NCBI GenBank assembly: GCA_965284435.1
Contig: OZ260083.1
Location: 2,976,001-3,040,000 of the forward strand
DNA length: 64,000 bases
DNA from: CAIYZT01 sp947461435
Lineage (GTDB): Bacteria; Pseudomonadota; Alphaproteobacteria; Rhodobacterales; Rhodobacteraceae
Direction: 5' to 3'
In this document: piece after piece, positions 54,557 through 63,428 of the stretch
How the letters are laid out: every line of letters begins with the position of its first letter
Position numbering within the stretch: the first letter of the stretch is position 1
Notes under the pieces: generated by a model
The model's database searches: none
The model's input: the letters and a program-made list of their open reading frames with translations, nothing else
Told to the model about the DNA's origin: nothing
Translations under genes and position numbers: made by a program

Positions 54557-55770
54557 GAAACACTCGTGTAGCGGTTTACCGGGGTTTCTATTCGGCTTTT
54601 GGATGCGGTTCGTCCGGTAAAGCGCTCTGCCAGCGTCAAATTCCCAGCCGTTATCTGAAAGTAATCATAGTCCTTCGGCTGATCAAAGGCGCAAAGATAT
54701 TGGAAATGCAGACGAAAGAATCTCCACCGCAATTGTGCCCAACGTTCTGGCGAAAGTGACTGTGTGAAAGCGGCCGAGACAATCAGTGGCCATTTCTTGC
54801 CCGCGGCAGGCGCAACCCCGGTCACTGACACAGGGTCACACAAGGCAAAGGCGCACCCGTCGCCCGGCGCGGTGACGTCTACCCACGTCAACTCATCACG
54901 CGCACACAAATACGCCAGATCCGCTCTAAGCCGCGAAGCACCCGGCAAAAACGAAACCATCGGCACCACTTGGCCCAACGACAAAAACGCCAAGGATGTG
55001 CTGGACGTCGGCAATCCAAGCCGGATCATGTCCGCCAAAATAGACACGCCAATATGCGCCCCTGAAGAATGGCCAACAACAAGCACTTCGTCGTAACCAT
55101 CGTTTATCGCTGTGCTAATTGCGCTTCGAAATGATGACATTCGCATTTCAAGTTCAGGCGGGTTGGCTCCTCCCTCTTTTGCGGAATAAGCATAGTCATG
55201 CATCAAGTAGTAAGCGAAAACTTTGTTATCCCAGCGCCGAAAAAAATCGAGCAGCGCCCATGCCAACCCCAAGCCCATCCCCCAACCAAGCGCCGGGTGC
55301 ACGAGTGCGCCGAGGCGGCTGAGCCCCCAACCCGCACTTGCCGCAAAGATCAATTGTAAGGTAAGAAATACAACGGGATAAAGTGCCGCAATCATTGGCC
55401 CCTTGCGAAGCCGCATCAGCCGAAACAATGTGCCTGATCCGATGTAAACCCAGGCTGTCCGCACCATTTGGGTGTAGGTGGCAAGTATTCCCGGTTCCAT
55501 GGACGACTTGACCAGATCGGACCAGACGAGAACCTCAACATCGGCTTCGGCAAGGGTGCCCCCGATCGTCGTTTTTACGTGCCAACCATAAGGTCCGCCG
55601 GTCGCTTTTGGCTTCATATACAGACCGTAGGTAGAAATCTTGGCCTGTGCAGCACCCTCACTGCGGTAAAGTTCGCGGTAACGGCGCGGATGAAAAGGGT
55701 CGTATCCCGGGATATAAAATACTCGGCGCCGAAACACCGCATCCCCCCCTTTTTTGCCATCTAACGACAT
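54553..55770 (-). CDS. Membrane protein with alpha/beta hydrolase-like elbow
   Basis: 405 residues. RRVFYIPGYDPFHPRRYRELYR opens the protein, then three hydrophobic segments (about 120-190) precede a serine-hydrolase-like elbow VLVVGHSSGAHIGVS. A large soluble C-terminal part follows. I do not recognise the family. The start MSLDGKKG follows GAGGGTGGA. It overlaps the P450, so they may act on the same substrate, but this is inference. Confidence 0.7.
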   Translation of the reverse strand: MSLDGKKGGDAVFRRRVFYIPGYDPFHPRRYRELYRSEGAAQAKISTYGLYMKPKATGGPYGWHVKTTIGGTLAEADVEVLVWSDLVKSSMEPGILATYTQMVRTAWVYIGSGTLFRLMRLRKGPMIAALYPVVFLTLQLIFAASAGWGLSRLGALVHPALGWGMGLGLAWALLDFFRRWDNKVFAYYLMHDYAYSAKEGGANPPELEMRMSSFRSAISTAINDGYDEVLVVGHSSGAHIGVSILADMIRLGLPTSSTSLAFLSLGQVVPMVSFLPGASRLRADLAYLCARDELTWVDVTAPGDGCAFALCDPVSVTGVAPAAGKKWPLIVSAAFTQSLSPERWAQLRWRFFRLHFQYLCAFDQPKDYDYFQITAGNLTLAERFTGRTASKSRIETPVNRYTSVS

Positions 55771-55826
55771 TCCACCCTCACTTTCGGAGAACATGCCAGA
55801 AGAATGGGGCGATTTTAGGGGAAATG

Positions 55827-56567
55827 TCAGCCGATTTCGGCAAGTGATGGGAAAGTTTCCAAAAGCCAAAAGGACATGGCAGAGAATCCTCCTGTCAACA
55901 TGAGCAGACCCACAATGACCAAAAAGGCCCCCATAACTCGCTCGATCAACGCAGCGTGAGTTTTAAAGAAATTCATCACTGGCGTCATCCGTTCAAAAAA
56001 AACGGCCACGAGGAGGAATGGCAGCCCCAAACCCAAAGCGTAGACACCAAGCAAAAGTGTTCCCCGCTCCACCGAGTTTTCCTGCGCCGCCAAGGTCAGG
56101 ATCGTTCCAAGAATGGGTCCGATGCACGGCGTCCATCCAAAGGCAAAGGCAAGGCCCAGGATGTAGGCCCCAAATGCCGATCCGCCTTTGTCACCCGCAT
56201 CCACCCGTATGTCACGTTCAAGAAAAGGAACGCGCAAGACGTGCAAGAAATGCAACCCAAAACCCGTTACAATGACACCAGCCACTAATGCAAAATATTG
56301 AGAGTTTCCGATGAAAAATGCCCCAAATGCAGATGCGGCGGCACCAAGAAACAAAAACACAGTTGATAGCCCAAGGACAAAAAACAGCGCAGCTACCAAC
56401 GGCGATCGACCGGCACGCATTTCACCAACGGAAATGCCGCTCATATACGCCAAATAGGGGGGAACAACTGGCAGGACGCAGGGGCTTAGGAAAGATATCA
56501 TACCCGCCGCAAATGCGGCCGTCATCGAGGGTAGCAGCGTGGCTGCAAATAGATCTATTCCAAACAT
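55827..56567 (-). CDS. ccdA: Cytochrome c biogenesis protein CcdA (thiol-disulfide transporter)
   Basis: 246 residues with six membrane segments. The cysteine pair sits in FLSPCVLPVVPPYL and GWTPCIGPILG. CcdA passes reducing power to the periplasm for cytochrome c maturation. AAGGAG precedes the ATG at 56567. The spacing to the hydrolase-like gene is 56 bp. Confidence 0.93.
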   Translation of the reverse strand: MFGIDLFAATLLPSMTAAFAAGMISFLSPCVLPVVPPYLAYMSGISVGEMRAGRSPLVAALFFVLGLSTVFLFLGAAASAFGAFFIGNSQYFALVAGVIVTGFGLHFLHVLRVPFLERDIRVDAGDKGGSAFGAYILGLAFAFGWTPCIGPILGTILTLAAQENSVERGTLLLGVYALGLGLPFLLVAVFFERMTPVMNFFKTHAALIERVMGAFLVIVGLLMLTGGFSAMSFWLLETFPSLAEIG

Positions 56568-56702
56568 TCCAGTCTCCTTGCCCACACGTGATAAGACCTT
56601 CGCGTTACAAAGTCACGTGGCCACCCCGTCACATACGCGTCAGCAAAGGCGCTGGTACTTAAATCTACGGGGCCTATTCTTGGCCCAAACTTGAGGTAGA
56701 AA

Positions 56703-56942
56703 ATGACGTTTGATCAGGATCTGGACTGCACCGGGCTGTTATGCCCCCTACCTGTCCTTAAGGCACGCAAGCGCCTTATTTCCCTCGCACCCGGAAGTGT
56801 TCTTCGCGTTCTGGCCTCAGACAAGATGGCCGAAATTGACCTGCCGCACTTTTGCCTTGAGGTCGGGCACGACTATCTGGGTTGTCAGAAAGTGGGCGAT
56901 CTGACCGCGCACTACATTCGCCGCAGTGATACAGCCCAATAG
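56703..56942 (+). CDS. TusA-family sulfur carrier
   Basis: 79 residues. LLCPLPVLKARK holds the sulfur-carrying CPxP cysteine. SIRA-like fold is expected. GAGGT precedes the ATG. It could supply sulfur for tRNA thiolation or sulfur oxidation. A shared terminator follows. Confidence 0.9.
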   Translation: MTFDQDLDCTGLLCPLPVLKARKRLISLAPGSVLRVLASDKMAEIDLPHFCLEVGHDYLGCQKVGDLTAHYIRRSDTAQ

Positions 56943-56970
56943 AAAAGGCGGCCCAATCGGACCGCCTTTT
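56943..56970. terminator. Bidirectional terminator between tusA-like gene and rne
   Basis: A 9-bp stem AAAAGGCGG/CCGCCTTTT with a 10-nt loop and T/A tracts on both sides serves the plus-strand TusA gene and the convergent rne. Confidence 0.8.
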
Positions 56971-56987
56971 CACTTTATTCCATATTC

Positions 56988-59693
56988 TTACCGGCCCAGA
57001 TTCCACCAACCTTTTTTCCGTGGGGCGGGCGGCGTATCGTCTGGCACCAAGACCGGCGGCAAGGCTGGCTCAGCTTGCACCAGTGTAACTGCCTCTGAAG
57101 GCACAACTACTGCACCTGCGGCGAATGTTTGATCGGCCTCAAGTGCTTCTACAGGAAGTGCTGCCTTCTTGCTGGCCGTTCGACTGCGCGTCGCTTTCGG
57201 TTTTGAGGCTTCAGCAGCGCCGTCTGCAGAAGATCCTTCTGTAACCTCGACCTTTGGCTTGGCACGAGACCGCGTGCTTGGCTTCTTGGCCGGAGTTTCC
57301 TCGGTTACAACTTCTGCGCCTGCAGCCGATAGTTCAGGGGCCTGTTCAACCAATGCCCCTATCTCGGCCGCTGACTCGGATGCTTCATTGGACTTCGGCT
57401 TGGATCGTGTGCGCGTGTAGGTCTTCTTGACCACAGGCGAATCAACAACAGGTTCTGACACCACGTCAGCTGACGCGCTTACGGCATTGTCTTCAGGTTC
57501 ATCATCACCGGAGTCTTCCCCCGAATCCTCATCACCGGCCGTATCTTCGGTCTGACCAATCATCGCACCGTTCGGGCCCGAACCACCCTTCTTCCGGCGA
57601 CGACGGCGGCGCTTTTTCTTTGCGCCGCCAGAACCTTGACCATCGGACTTTTCACCAGCGTCGCCAGTCGAAGTCTCGATATCTGCGATCTCACTCTCGA
57701 CCTCATCCTCGATCTCTTCGTTGATCAGGTCTTCGTCCTCTTCTGCAACGGGGGCCCCCATAAGGCTCGCATTCCCAGAAACGACAGATGATTGCTCGGG
57801 CACAAACCGAGTTGCCGTTTTGAACTTCTCAATCGCGAAATCGGGACTGATCATCGCTGGATCCGCTTCGATCCGAACTGCCATTCCATATCGGGCTTCG
57901 ATCAACGCAATGTGCTCACGCTTTTGGTTGATCAAAAAGTTAACAATTCCGATAGGCGCCTTCAAAAGCACCTCTTTGCTGCGCTTGCGTGTGCCTTCCT
58001 CGTCAAGGGCGCGCAGCACCTGAAGGCCCAGACTGTCATCCGACCGGATCAGACCGGTTCCGTGGCAATGGCTGCAAGGTTGGGTCGTGCTTTCCAGCAT
58101 GCCAGGACGCAGGCGCTGGCGGGACATTTCCATCAGGCCGAACCCGGAAATCCGTCCAACTTGAATGCGTGCGCGATCAGTTTTCAGCTTGTCTTTCAAA
58201 CGTTTTTCGACTGCTGCGTTGTTGCGCCGCTCTTCCATGTCGATGAAGTCGATGACAATCAATCCGGCCAAGTCTCTCAAACGCAACTGGCGTGCAACTT
58301 CGTCTGCTGCTTCAAGGTTCGTCTTAAGGGCGGTATCTTCGATGGATCCTTCGCGGGTCGATCGACCTGAGTTTACGTCAACAGCAACCAATGCTTCAGT
58401 GATACCAATGACAATGTATCCACCGGACTTCAGCTGGACAACGGGGTTGAACATCCCGCCGAGGTAGCTTTCAACTTGGAAGCGGGCAAACAACGGCATC
58501 GCCTCGTCATAGCGCTTCACATCTTTCGCATTGGCCGGCATGATCATGCGCATGAAGTCTTTTGCGGTCCGGTATCCGGCTTCACCTTCCACAAGCACTT
58601 CATCGATTTCTTTCGAGTAAAGATCACGAATTGTGCGCTTAATCAGATTACCTTCTTCATATATCTGGGCTGGGGCCATCGACTTTAACGTCAACTCCCG
58701 AATTTCTTCCCAAAGACGCATCAGATATTCATAGTCACGTTTGATTTCGGGCTTGGTACGTTTTGCACCGGCGGTCCGAATGATCAGTCCTGCACCTTCC
58801 GGAACTTCGATTTCACCTGCGATTTCTTTCAGTTTCTTGCGGTCAGCCGCCTGGGTAATCTTACGGGAAATACCGCCACCGCGGGCAGTATTGGGCATCA
58901 GAACGCAATAGCGGCCCGCCAGAGACAGATAGGTGGTCAGCGCTGCGCCCTTGTTGCCGCGTTCCTCTTTGACCACTTGCACCAGCATGATCTGACGCAC
59001 TTTGATCACTTCTTGAATTTTGTACCGGCGCGCGCGGGGACGTCGAGGAGCGGATATTTCCTCTGATACATCTTCTTCCGCTATGGATTCAATTTCGTCA
59101 TCCGTATCGGAAGCGTGGTCGATGGCCTTATATGCACGCTCGGTCTGATCGTTCTCTGCATGCGATTCGTGATCATGGTCATGGTCGTGCGCATGATCTG
59201 AACCATGATCGTGCTGTGGCTCGTCATCGGCGTTTTGCGTATCATCACCTGCGACAACGGACTCGTCGTCGAGGTCGATCACATCCATCGATCCGACATT
59301 CGCAGACTTTACCAGATCGCTTTGTGATCCTTCGGCCTTTGGCGCCGGACGGGGACGCGACCGCGGTTTTGACCGTGAATTGTCTTCCTCGTCTTGGGCG
59401 CGGTTGAACGCACGCTCTTCATCAAGAAGGGCCTTACGATCGGCCACGGGTATTTGATAGTAATCGGGATGGATCTCGGCAAAGGCCAAAAAGCCGTGAC
59501 GATTTCCACCGTAGTCCACGAACGCCGCCTGAAGCGAGGGCTCTACACGCGTCACTTTCGCAAGGTAAATATTCCCTGCAAGTTGGCGTTTGTTTATGGT
59601 CTCAAAGTCGAACTCTTCAACCTTGTTTCCGTCAACCACAACGACCCGAGTTTCCTCGGCGTGGGTGGCATCGATAAGCATTTTTCTTGACAT
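56988..59693 (-). CDS. rne: Ribonuclease E
   Basis: 901 residues. RNase E makes most initial cuts in mRNA and processes rRNA and tRNA. The S1 domain is split: residues 35-95 (GNIYLAKVTRVEPSLQAAFVDYG) and its remainder near 225 flank an acidic insertion of about 125 residues with a His/Asp run (HDHGSDHAHDHDHDHESH). The catalytic DNase I-like region holds AVDVNSGR, VIDFIDME and the zinc link CSHCHG. The C-terminal part is acidic and basic by turns and ends in GWWNLGR, a membrane or degradosome arm. Confidence 0.95.
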   Translation of the reverse strand: MSRKMLIDATHAEETRVVVVDGNKVEEFDFETINKRQLAGNIYLAKVTRVEPSLQAAFVDYGGNRHGFLAFAEIHPDYYQIPVADRKALLDEERAFNRAQDEEDNSRSKPRSRPRPAPKAEGSQSDLVKSANVGSMDVIDLDDESVVAGDDTQNADDEPQHDHGSDHAHDHDHDHESHAENDQTERAYKAIDHASDTDDEIESIAEEDVSEEISAPRRPRARRYKIQEVIKVRQIMLVQVVKEERGNKGAALTTYLSLAGRYCVLMPNTARGGGISRKITQAADRKKLKEIAGEIEVPEGAGLIIRTAGAKRTKPEIKRDYEYLMRLWEEIRELTLKSMAPAQIYEEGNLIKRTIRDLYSKEIDEVLVEGEAGYRTAKDFMRMIMPANAKDVKRYDEAMPLFARFQVESYLGGMFNPVVQLKSGGYIVIGITEALVAVDVNSGRSTREGSIEDTALKTNLEAADEVARQLRLRDLAGLIVIDFIDMEERRNNAAVEKRLKDKLKTDRARIQVGRISGFGLMEMSRQRLRPGMLESTTQPCSHCHGTGLIRSDDSLGLQVLRALDEEGTRKRSKEVLLKAPIGIVNFLINQKREHIALIEARYGMAVRIEADPAMISPDFAIEKFKTATRFVPEQSSVVSGNASLMGAPVAEEDEDLINEEIEDEVESEIADIETSTGDAGEKSDGQGSGGAKKKRRRRRRKKGGSGPNGAMIGQTEDTAGDEDSGEDSGDDEPEDNAVSASADVVSEPVVDSPVVKKTYTRTRSKPKSNEASESAAEIGALVEQAPELSAAGAEVVTEETPAKKPSTRSRAKPKVEVTEGSSADGAAEASKPKATRSRTASKKAALPVEALEADQTFAAGAVVVPSEAVTLVQAEPALPPVLVPDDTPPAPRKKGWWNLGR

Positions 59694-60242
59694 ATTATTC
59701 CAATGCGCCGGCCAGACACCCTTGGGCGGGACGAAGGTCCTGCTGTGGATGGCATCAAGGAAAGGCGGCTTGTTCGGGCGATGACGCGGGCATTACAAAA
59801 CCGGGCTTTGCCCTGTGGGCAACCCTCGATCTGGCGGTATGCTGTCGCGCGTCTCATCGCGTATCTTCACCAAGGGCGGTTTTTATTCCACCCGCTTTGC
59901 AAAGCCTGCCCTGTCGCTGACAGGAGACAAGCAATTTCACGATCCCTTTTACGGGGCCGATCCGACGACCCAAGACGGCAAACAGCGATGCCTTGTCTTG
60001 GACATAGAATTCCACGGCACACCATAAGCGTGCATCGTCTGACCCTAGCGGCAATTTCGTGAAAAACACAATAAGAGATTTAGAACCCATACGGTGCTTG
60101 GATCGATTGTCTGAAAAGGGACGTGGCAAAGGGGCCGGCACGGAGTTAGCAAAGACATGGCACGTCATTTGCAGGTCAAAGCGATCCCTTTTCGAAACCT
60201 AAAAACGTCCAAGCGGATTGCGAGTTTCGCCCGCGTCGTCGA
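59694..60242. other. 549-bp gap upstream of rne
   Basis: It should carry the rne promoter and a long 5' leader on the minus strand, since RNase E commonly autoregulates through its leader. A short plus-strand frame lies at 59839-60027. No hairpin was decoded with confidence. Confidence 0.4.
59839..60027 (+). CDS. Possible small protein opposite the rne leader
   Basis: 62 residues, MLSRVSSRIFTKGGFYSTRF...DIEFHGTP. The codon pattern looks natural, but there is no good ribosome-binding site and no family I recognise. It may be spurious. Confidence 0.3.
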   Translation: MLSRVSSRIFTKGGFYSTRFAKPALSLTGDKQFHDPFYGADPTTQDGKQRCLVLDIEFHGTP

Positions 60243-61571
60243 TCAAACGTAGTCTTGCCTTTGCAGCGCATATTTGGCCATCTTTTCGTTCAATGTCCTG
60301 CGTGGAAGACACAATTCTTCCATCACAGCAACGATCGAACCTTTGTGTCGACGCATCGTGTTGTCGATCAACATTCGCTCGAAGGATTCGACATAATCCT
60401 TCAGGGGCTTGCCCTCTGTCGTCAAAGCCGGACCGGAAGCCTCGTTGTCCGCCATCAAAAGTGAGGCGATCGACCCTGAGCCCCGACGGTTTTGCAAAAC
60501 TGCGCGCTCAGCGATATTCACCAATTGGCGCACGTTACCGGGCCAAGGAGCCTGCAGAAGTTGGGCTGCTTCTTGGGCTGTGACGGGGGGCGCTTCGCAG
60601 CCGTATTCTTCGGAAAACTGCTCAGACATTCGGGTGAAGAGTGTCAAAATATCTTCCCCGCGCGCACGAAGGGGGGGCAGCACGATAGTCATCGCGCCCA
60701 AACGATAGAAGAGGTCCGGCCGTAAAATATCTTCTAGAGTTTTGTCCGGGCTATGTTCGTTACAAATTGCGATGATGCGGGTTTCGGGCGGCGTGCCTTG
60801 TTCATTGATCATCGTCAAAAGCCGCGATTGCAGCGCATGTGATAGGCTTTCGATGTCCTCAAGGCACAAGGTGCCACTACGTGCTTCTTCGACCATCGGA
60901 ACAGCACCGTCGTCTGACGGGCCAAAAAGTTTCGCAGTCAGTTGATCTTCTGACCAAGCCGCACAGGATATCGTCAAATACTTCCGCCCACCTCGCGGTC
61001 CAACGGCATGCAGCGCATGCGCGACCAGCGTCTTTCCCGTGCCTGTTTCACCATCGATCAAAACATGGCTATCAGCTTGCCCAAGGTCCAAGATATCTTC
61101 GCGAAGGCGCTCCATCACGGGGCTACCGCCGATCAATTTTTGCATCATGACTGTGCCGTCGGACAATTCTTTGCGCAGGGCGCGATTGTCCAACGTCATG
61201 CGTCGGGCCTGCGTAGCGCGCTTGGCAAGTTCTGTCATGCGGTCCGGGTTGAACGGCTTTTCCAGAAAATCAAAGGCCCCTATGCGCATCGCCTCAACGG
61301 CCATTGGAACATCACCATGTCCGGTAATCAAGATGACCGGCAATCCCGAATCCATCCCCATGAGGCGCTTTAGAAACGCCATGCCGTCCATGCCAGGCAT
61401 CTTGATATCGCTGACAACAACGCCGGAAAACTCTGGGCCAATTACCTTCAAGGCATCTTCGGCGCTGGCATAGGTTTCCGTATCGAAGCCCGACAAAGCC
61501 AACCATTGGCTGACCGATTGCCGCATGTCCGCCTCGTCATCTACGATCGCAACTTTCATCGCCCGAGCCAT
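60243..61571 (-). CDS. DctD-like response regulator lacking GAFTGA
   Basis: 442 residues: receiver domain (Asp55 in VVSDIKMPGMDG), AAA+ domain with Walker A GETGTGKT (174-181) and a Fis-type HTH (CLPRRTLNEKMAKYAL). Where sigma-54 activators have GAFTGA, near residue 217-222, this reads FGPSDDGAVP, so contact with sigma-54 seems lost. AAAGGAAG precedes the ATG. It lies 17 bp after the sensor kinase gene. Confidence 0.85.
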   Translation of the reverse strand: MARAMKVAIVDDEADMRQSVSQWLALSGFDTETYASAEDALKVIGPEFSGVVVSDIKMPGMDGMAFLKRLMGMDSGLPVILITGHGDVPMAVEAMRIGAFDFLEKPFNPDRMTELAKRATQARRMTLDNRALRKELSDGTVMMQKLIGGSPVMERLREDILDLGQADSHVLIDGETGTGKTLVAHALHAVGPRGGRKYLTISCAAWSEDQLTAKLFGPSDDGAVPMVEEARSGTLCLEDIESLSHALQSRLLTMINEQGTPPETRIIAICNEHSPDKTLEDILRPDLFYRLGAMTIVLPPLRARGEDILTLFTRMSEQFSEEYGCEAPPVTAQEAAQLLQAPWPGNVRQLVNIAERAVLQNRRGSGSIASLLMADNEASGPALTTEGKPLKDYVESFERMLIDNTMRRHKGSIVAVMEELCLPRRTLNEKMAKYALQRQDYV

Positions 61572-61588
61572 GGTCTTCCTTTCAACAT

Positions 61589-63382
61589 TTATTCTGCTGC
61601 TTCCTGTTCGGCCCCGATGACCGGCAGGTGCATCTCAAATACGGCGCCACCGTCTTCGGCATTATGCGCCGTCAACCGTCCACCAAGATCGCTCATAATC
61701 GACGAGGAGATAGCGAGGCCCAGTCCCACGCCTTCTCCGGGTTTCTTAGTTGTGTAAAAGGGTTCGAAAATGTTTTCGAACTCCTTGATACCCGGGCCAT
61801 TGTCACGCACCAGGATAACGCCCTGTTTACCGGCGGTCAGGATCAGATCAACACGCGGTTCTCGCACGTCCTTGGTGGCGTCCAACGCATTGCGCAAGAG
61901 GTTGATAATCACCTGCTCCAATCTTAGCCGATCTGCCAAGACCATTACCGGCTGCCGAGGAAGCGTCCGAGTGATTTTGACCACTCGGGCTTTCAGTTGG
62001 GGCTCCATCATCGACAACGCCGTAGAAAGGCACTGTCGAAGATCAACGGGTTCTAATGCTTCCGTCCCCTTGCGGGCGTATGACTTCAATTGACGCGTTA
62101 TGGCGCCCATGCGTTCGATCAAGTCGTCGATGCGCTGAAATGACGACAATGCCTCTTCGGGCCGCTTTCGCACAAGCAGGAGCCGGGCGCCCGCAAGGTA
62201 AGTCTTCATCGCAGCAAGGGGCTGGTTCAATTCGTGGCTGACTGCCGCCGACATCTCTCCCAACGCGGCCAGCTTCGAAGATTGGGCCAGCGTCAACTCG
62301 GCGACTTCAAGCGTTTTCTGGACCTTTTCACGCTCTGCGATTTCTCGGCTCAGCCGAGAGTTCAAAAGCCGCAATTCGGCGGACTCTCGCTTCGCAACCA
62401 TGGATTGCGACCAGGCGCGCCGCGACAAGATGTAAAAGGTCATGGTCATGAAAATTGCAAAACCCATGATTTCAAGCGCCAAGACACCGTTGACCTTTTC
62501 GCGAACAGAATCGTAGGCCGCAAAGCTGACCATCCGCCACCCTTGGAAGGGCACTCGAGCATCAGTTCGAAGCACACCCTCTCCACGCAAATACGCATCT
62601 GGAGGATTCTGGGCAAAACCCTTCGTGACCGACAGCGCTCTATCAAAGACAGAAGGAACATCTGTGGTCGTCGTTACTTCGTCCAGAGACATTCCGTGCC
62701 AGCGTGATTCCGTGGCCAAGACAACTTTGTTTTCACTGTCGGTTACGAGGACAACGTCTTGCAATCCTGACCAAGCGCGTTCGTATTTTGAAAGATCGGC
62801 AGCGACAACAATAACCCCTGCAAGTTTCCCCTCAAACAGTATGACACGGCTGTAAGTAAAGTCGAAGCCGCCACCGGGGGCTTCTGACGTACTGAACACC
62901 GTGTCTACTGACCGGCTGGCTTGGACAAAATAGGGTCTGGACCTGTGATTGGTTCCCAACAGATTGCGGTTCGTCGCCCCACGGACGATTCCATCACTAT
63001 CCAAGAGCAAGATCGATGCTGCATTGATCTCGTCTTGCACCCCCATCAGGCGCCGCGATGTATCCGAAAACTCCCCTTTGGCGAGAGCCTCTGAAATGGC
63101 AGGATCGCCAGACAAGAGAAGCGGAACGATAGATGTTCGCTGCAACTCAGAGATAATATTTCCTGAATAGAATGCGAGCCGCAGTTCCGCTCTGTTGCGT
63201 GTCGTTTCAGTGAAACGTTCAGACATCCATCTGTTCGTGACCAGAACAACACCAATGGCCATAAGAACCACTAAACCAAGTGCGAGCCTGACCCACCAAG
63301 CGGCATTTTGGCCGCCCGGGCCCGCACCGCTTCGTCCCGGATTGCGCTCGACATGTGCCACTTTGAGGGTTCCTTCACTCAT
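61589..63382 (-). CDS. DctB-like sensor histidine kinase
   Basis: 597 residues. A membrane segment (about 30-50), a periplasmic cache-like sensor (about 55-300), a second segment (about 305-325), a coiled linker, then HisKA with the phosphorylated His in SAAVSHELNQPLAAM and an HATPase with NLLRNALDA, DNGPGI and GVGLGLAIS. It phosphorylates the adjacent regulator. C4-dicarboxylate sensing is a guess from the DctB-like layout; no dctPQM genes are in the window. Confidence 0.9.
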   Translation of the reverse strand: MSEGTLKVAHVERNPGRSGAGPGGQNAAWWVRLALGLVVLMAIGVVLVTNRWMSERFTETTRNRAELRLAFYSGNIISELQRTSIVPLLLSGDPAISEALAKGEFSDTSRRLMGVQDEINAASILLLDSDGIVRGATNRNLLGTNHRSRPYFVQASRSVDTVFSTSEAPGGGFDFTYSRVILFEGKLAGVIVVAADLSKYERAWSGLQDVVLVTDSENKVVLATESRWHGMSLDEVTTTTDVPSVFDRALSVTKGFAQNPPDAYLRGEGVLRTDARVPFQGWRMVSFAAYDSVREKVNGVLALEIMGFAIFMTMTFYILSRRAWSQSMVAKRESAELRLLNSRLSREIAEREKVQKTLEVAELTLAQSSKLAALGEMSAAVSHELNQPLAAMKTYLAGARLLLVRKRPEEALSSFQRIDDLIERMGAITRQLKSYARKGTEALEPVDLRQCLSTALSMMEPQLKARVVKITRTLPRQPVMVLADRLRLEQVIINLLRNALDATKDVREPRVDLILTAGKQGVILVRDNGPGIKEFENIFEPFYTTKKPGEGVGLGLAISSSIMSDLGGRLTAHNAEDGGAVFEMHLPVIGAEQEAAE

Positions 63383-63428
63383 GGCCCAAAGTTAGGCCCG
63401 CAGGACCTATGTCTCAACAGGGCTTCCC

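Noticed and set aside
59854..60168. Minus-strand frame of 104 codons upstream of rne
   Set aside because: Mirrors the small plus-strand frame and has no ribosome-binding site; more likely rne leader.
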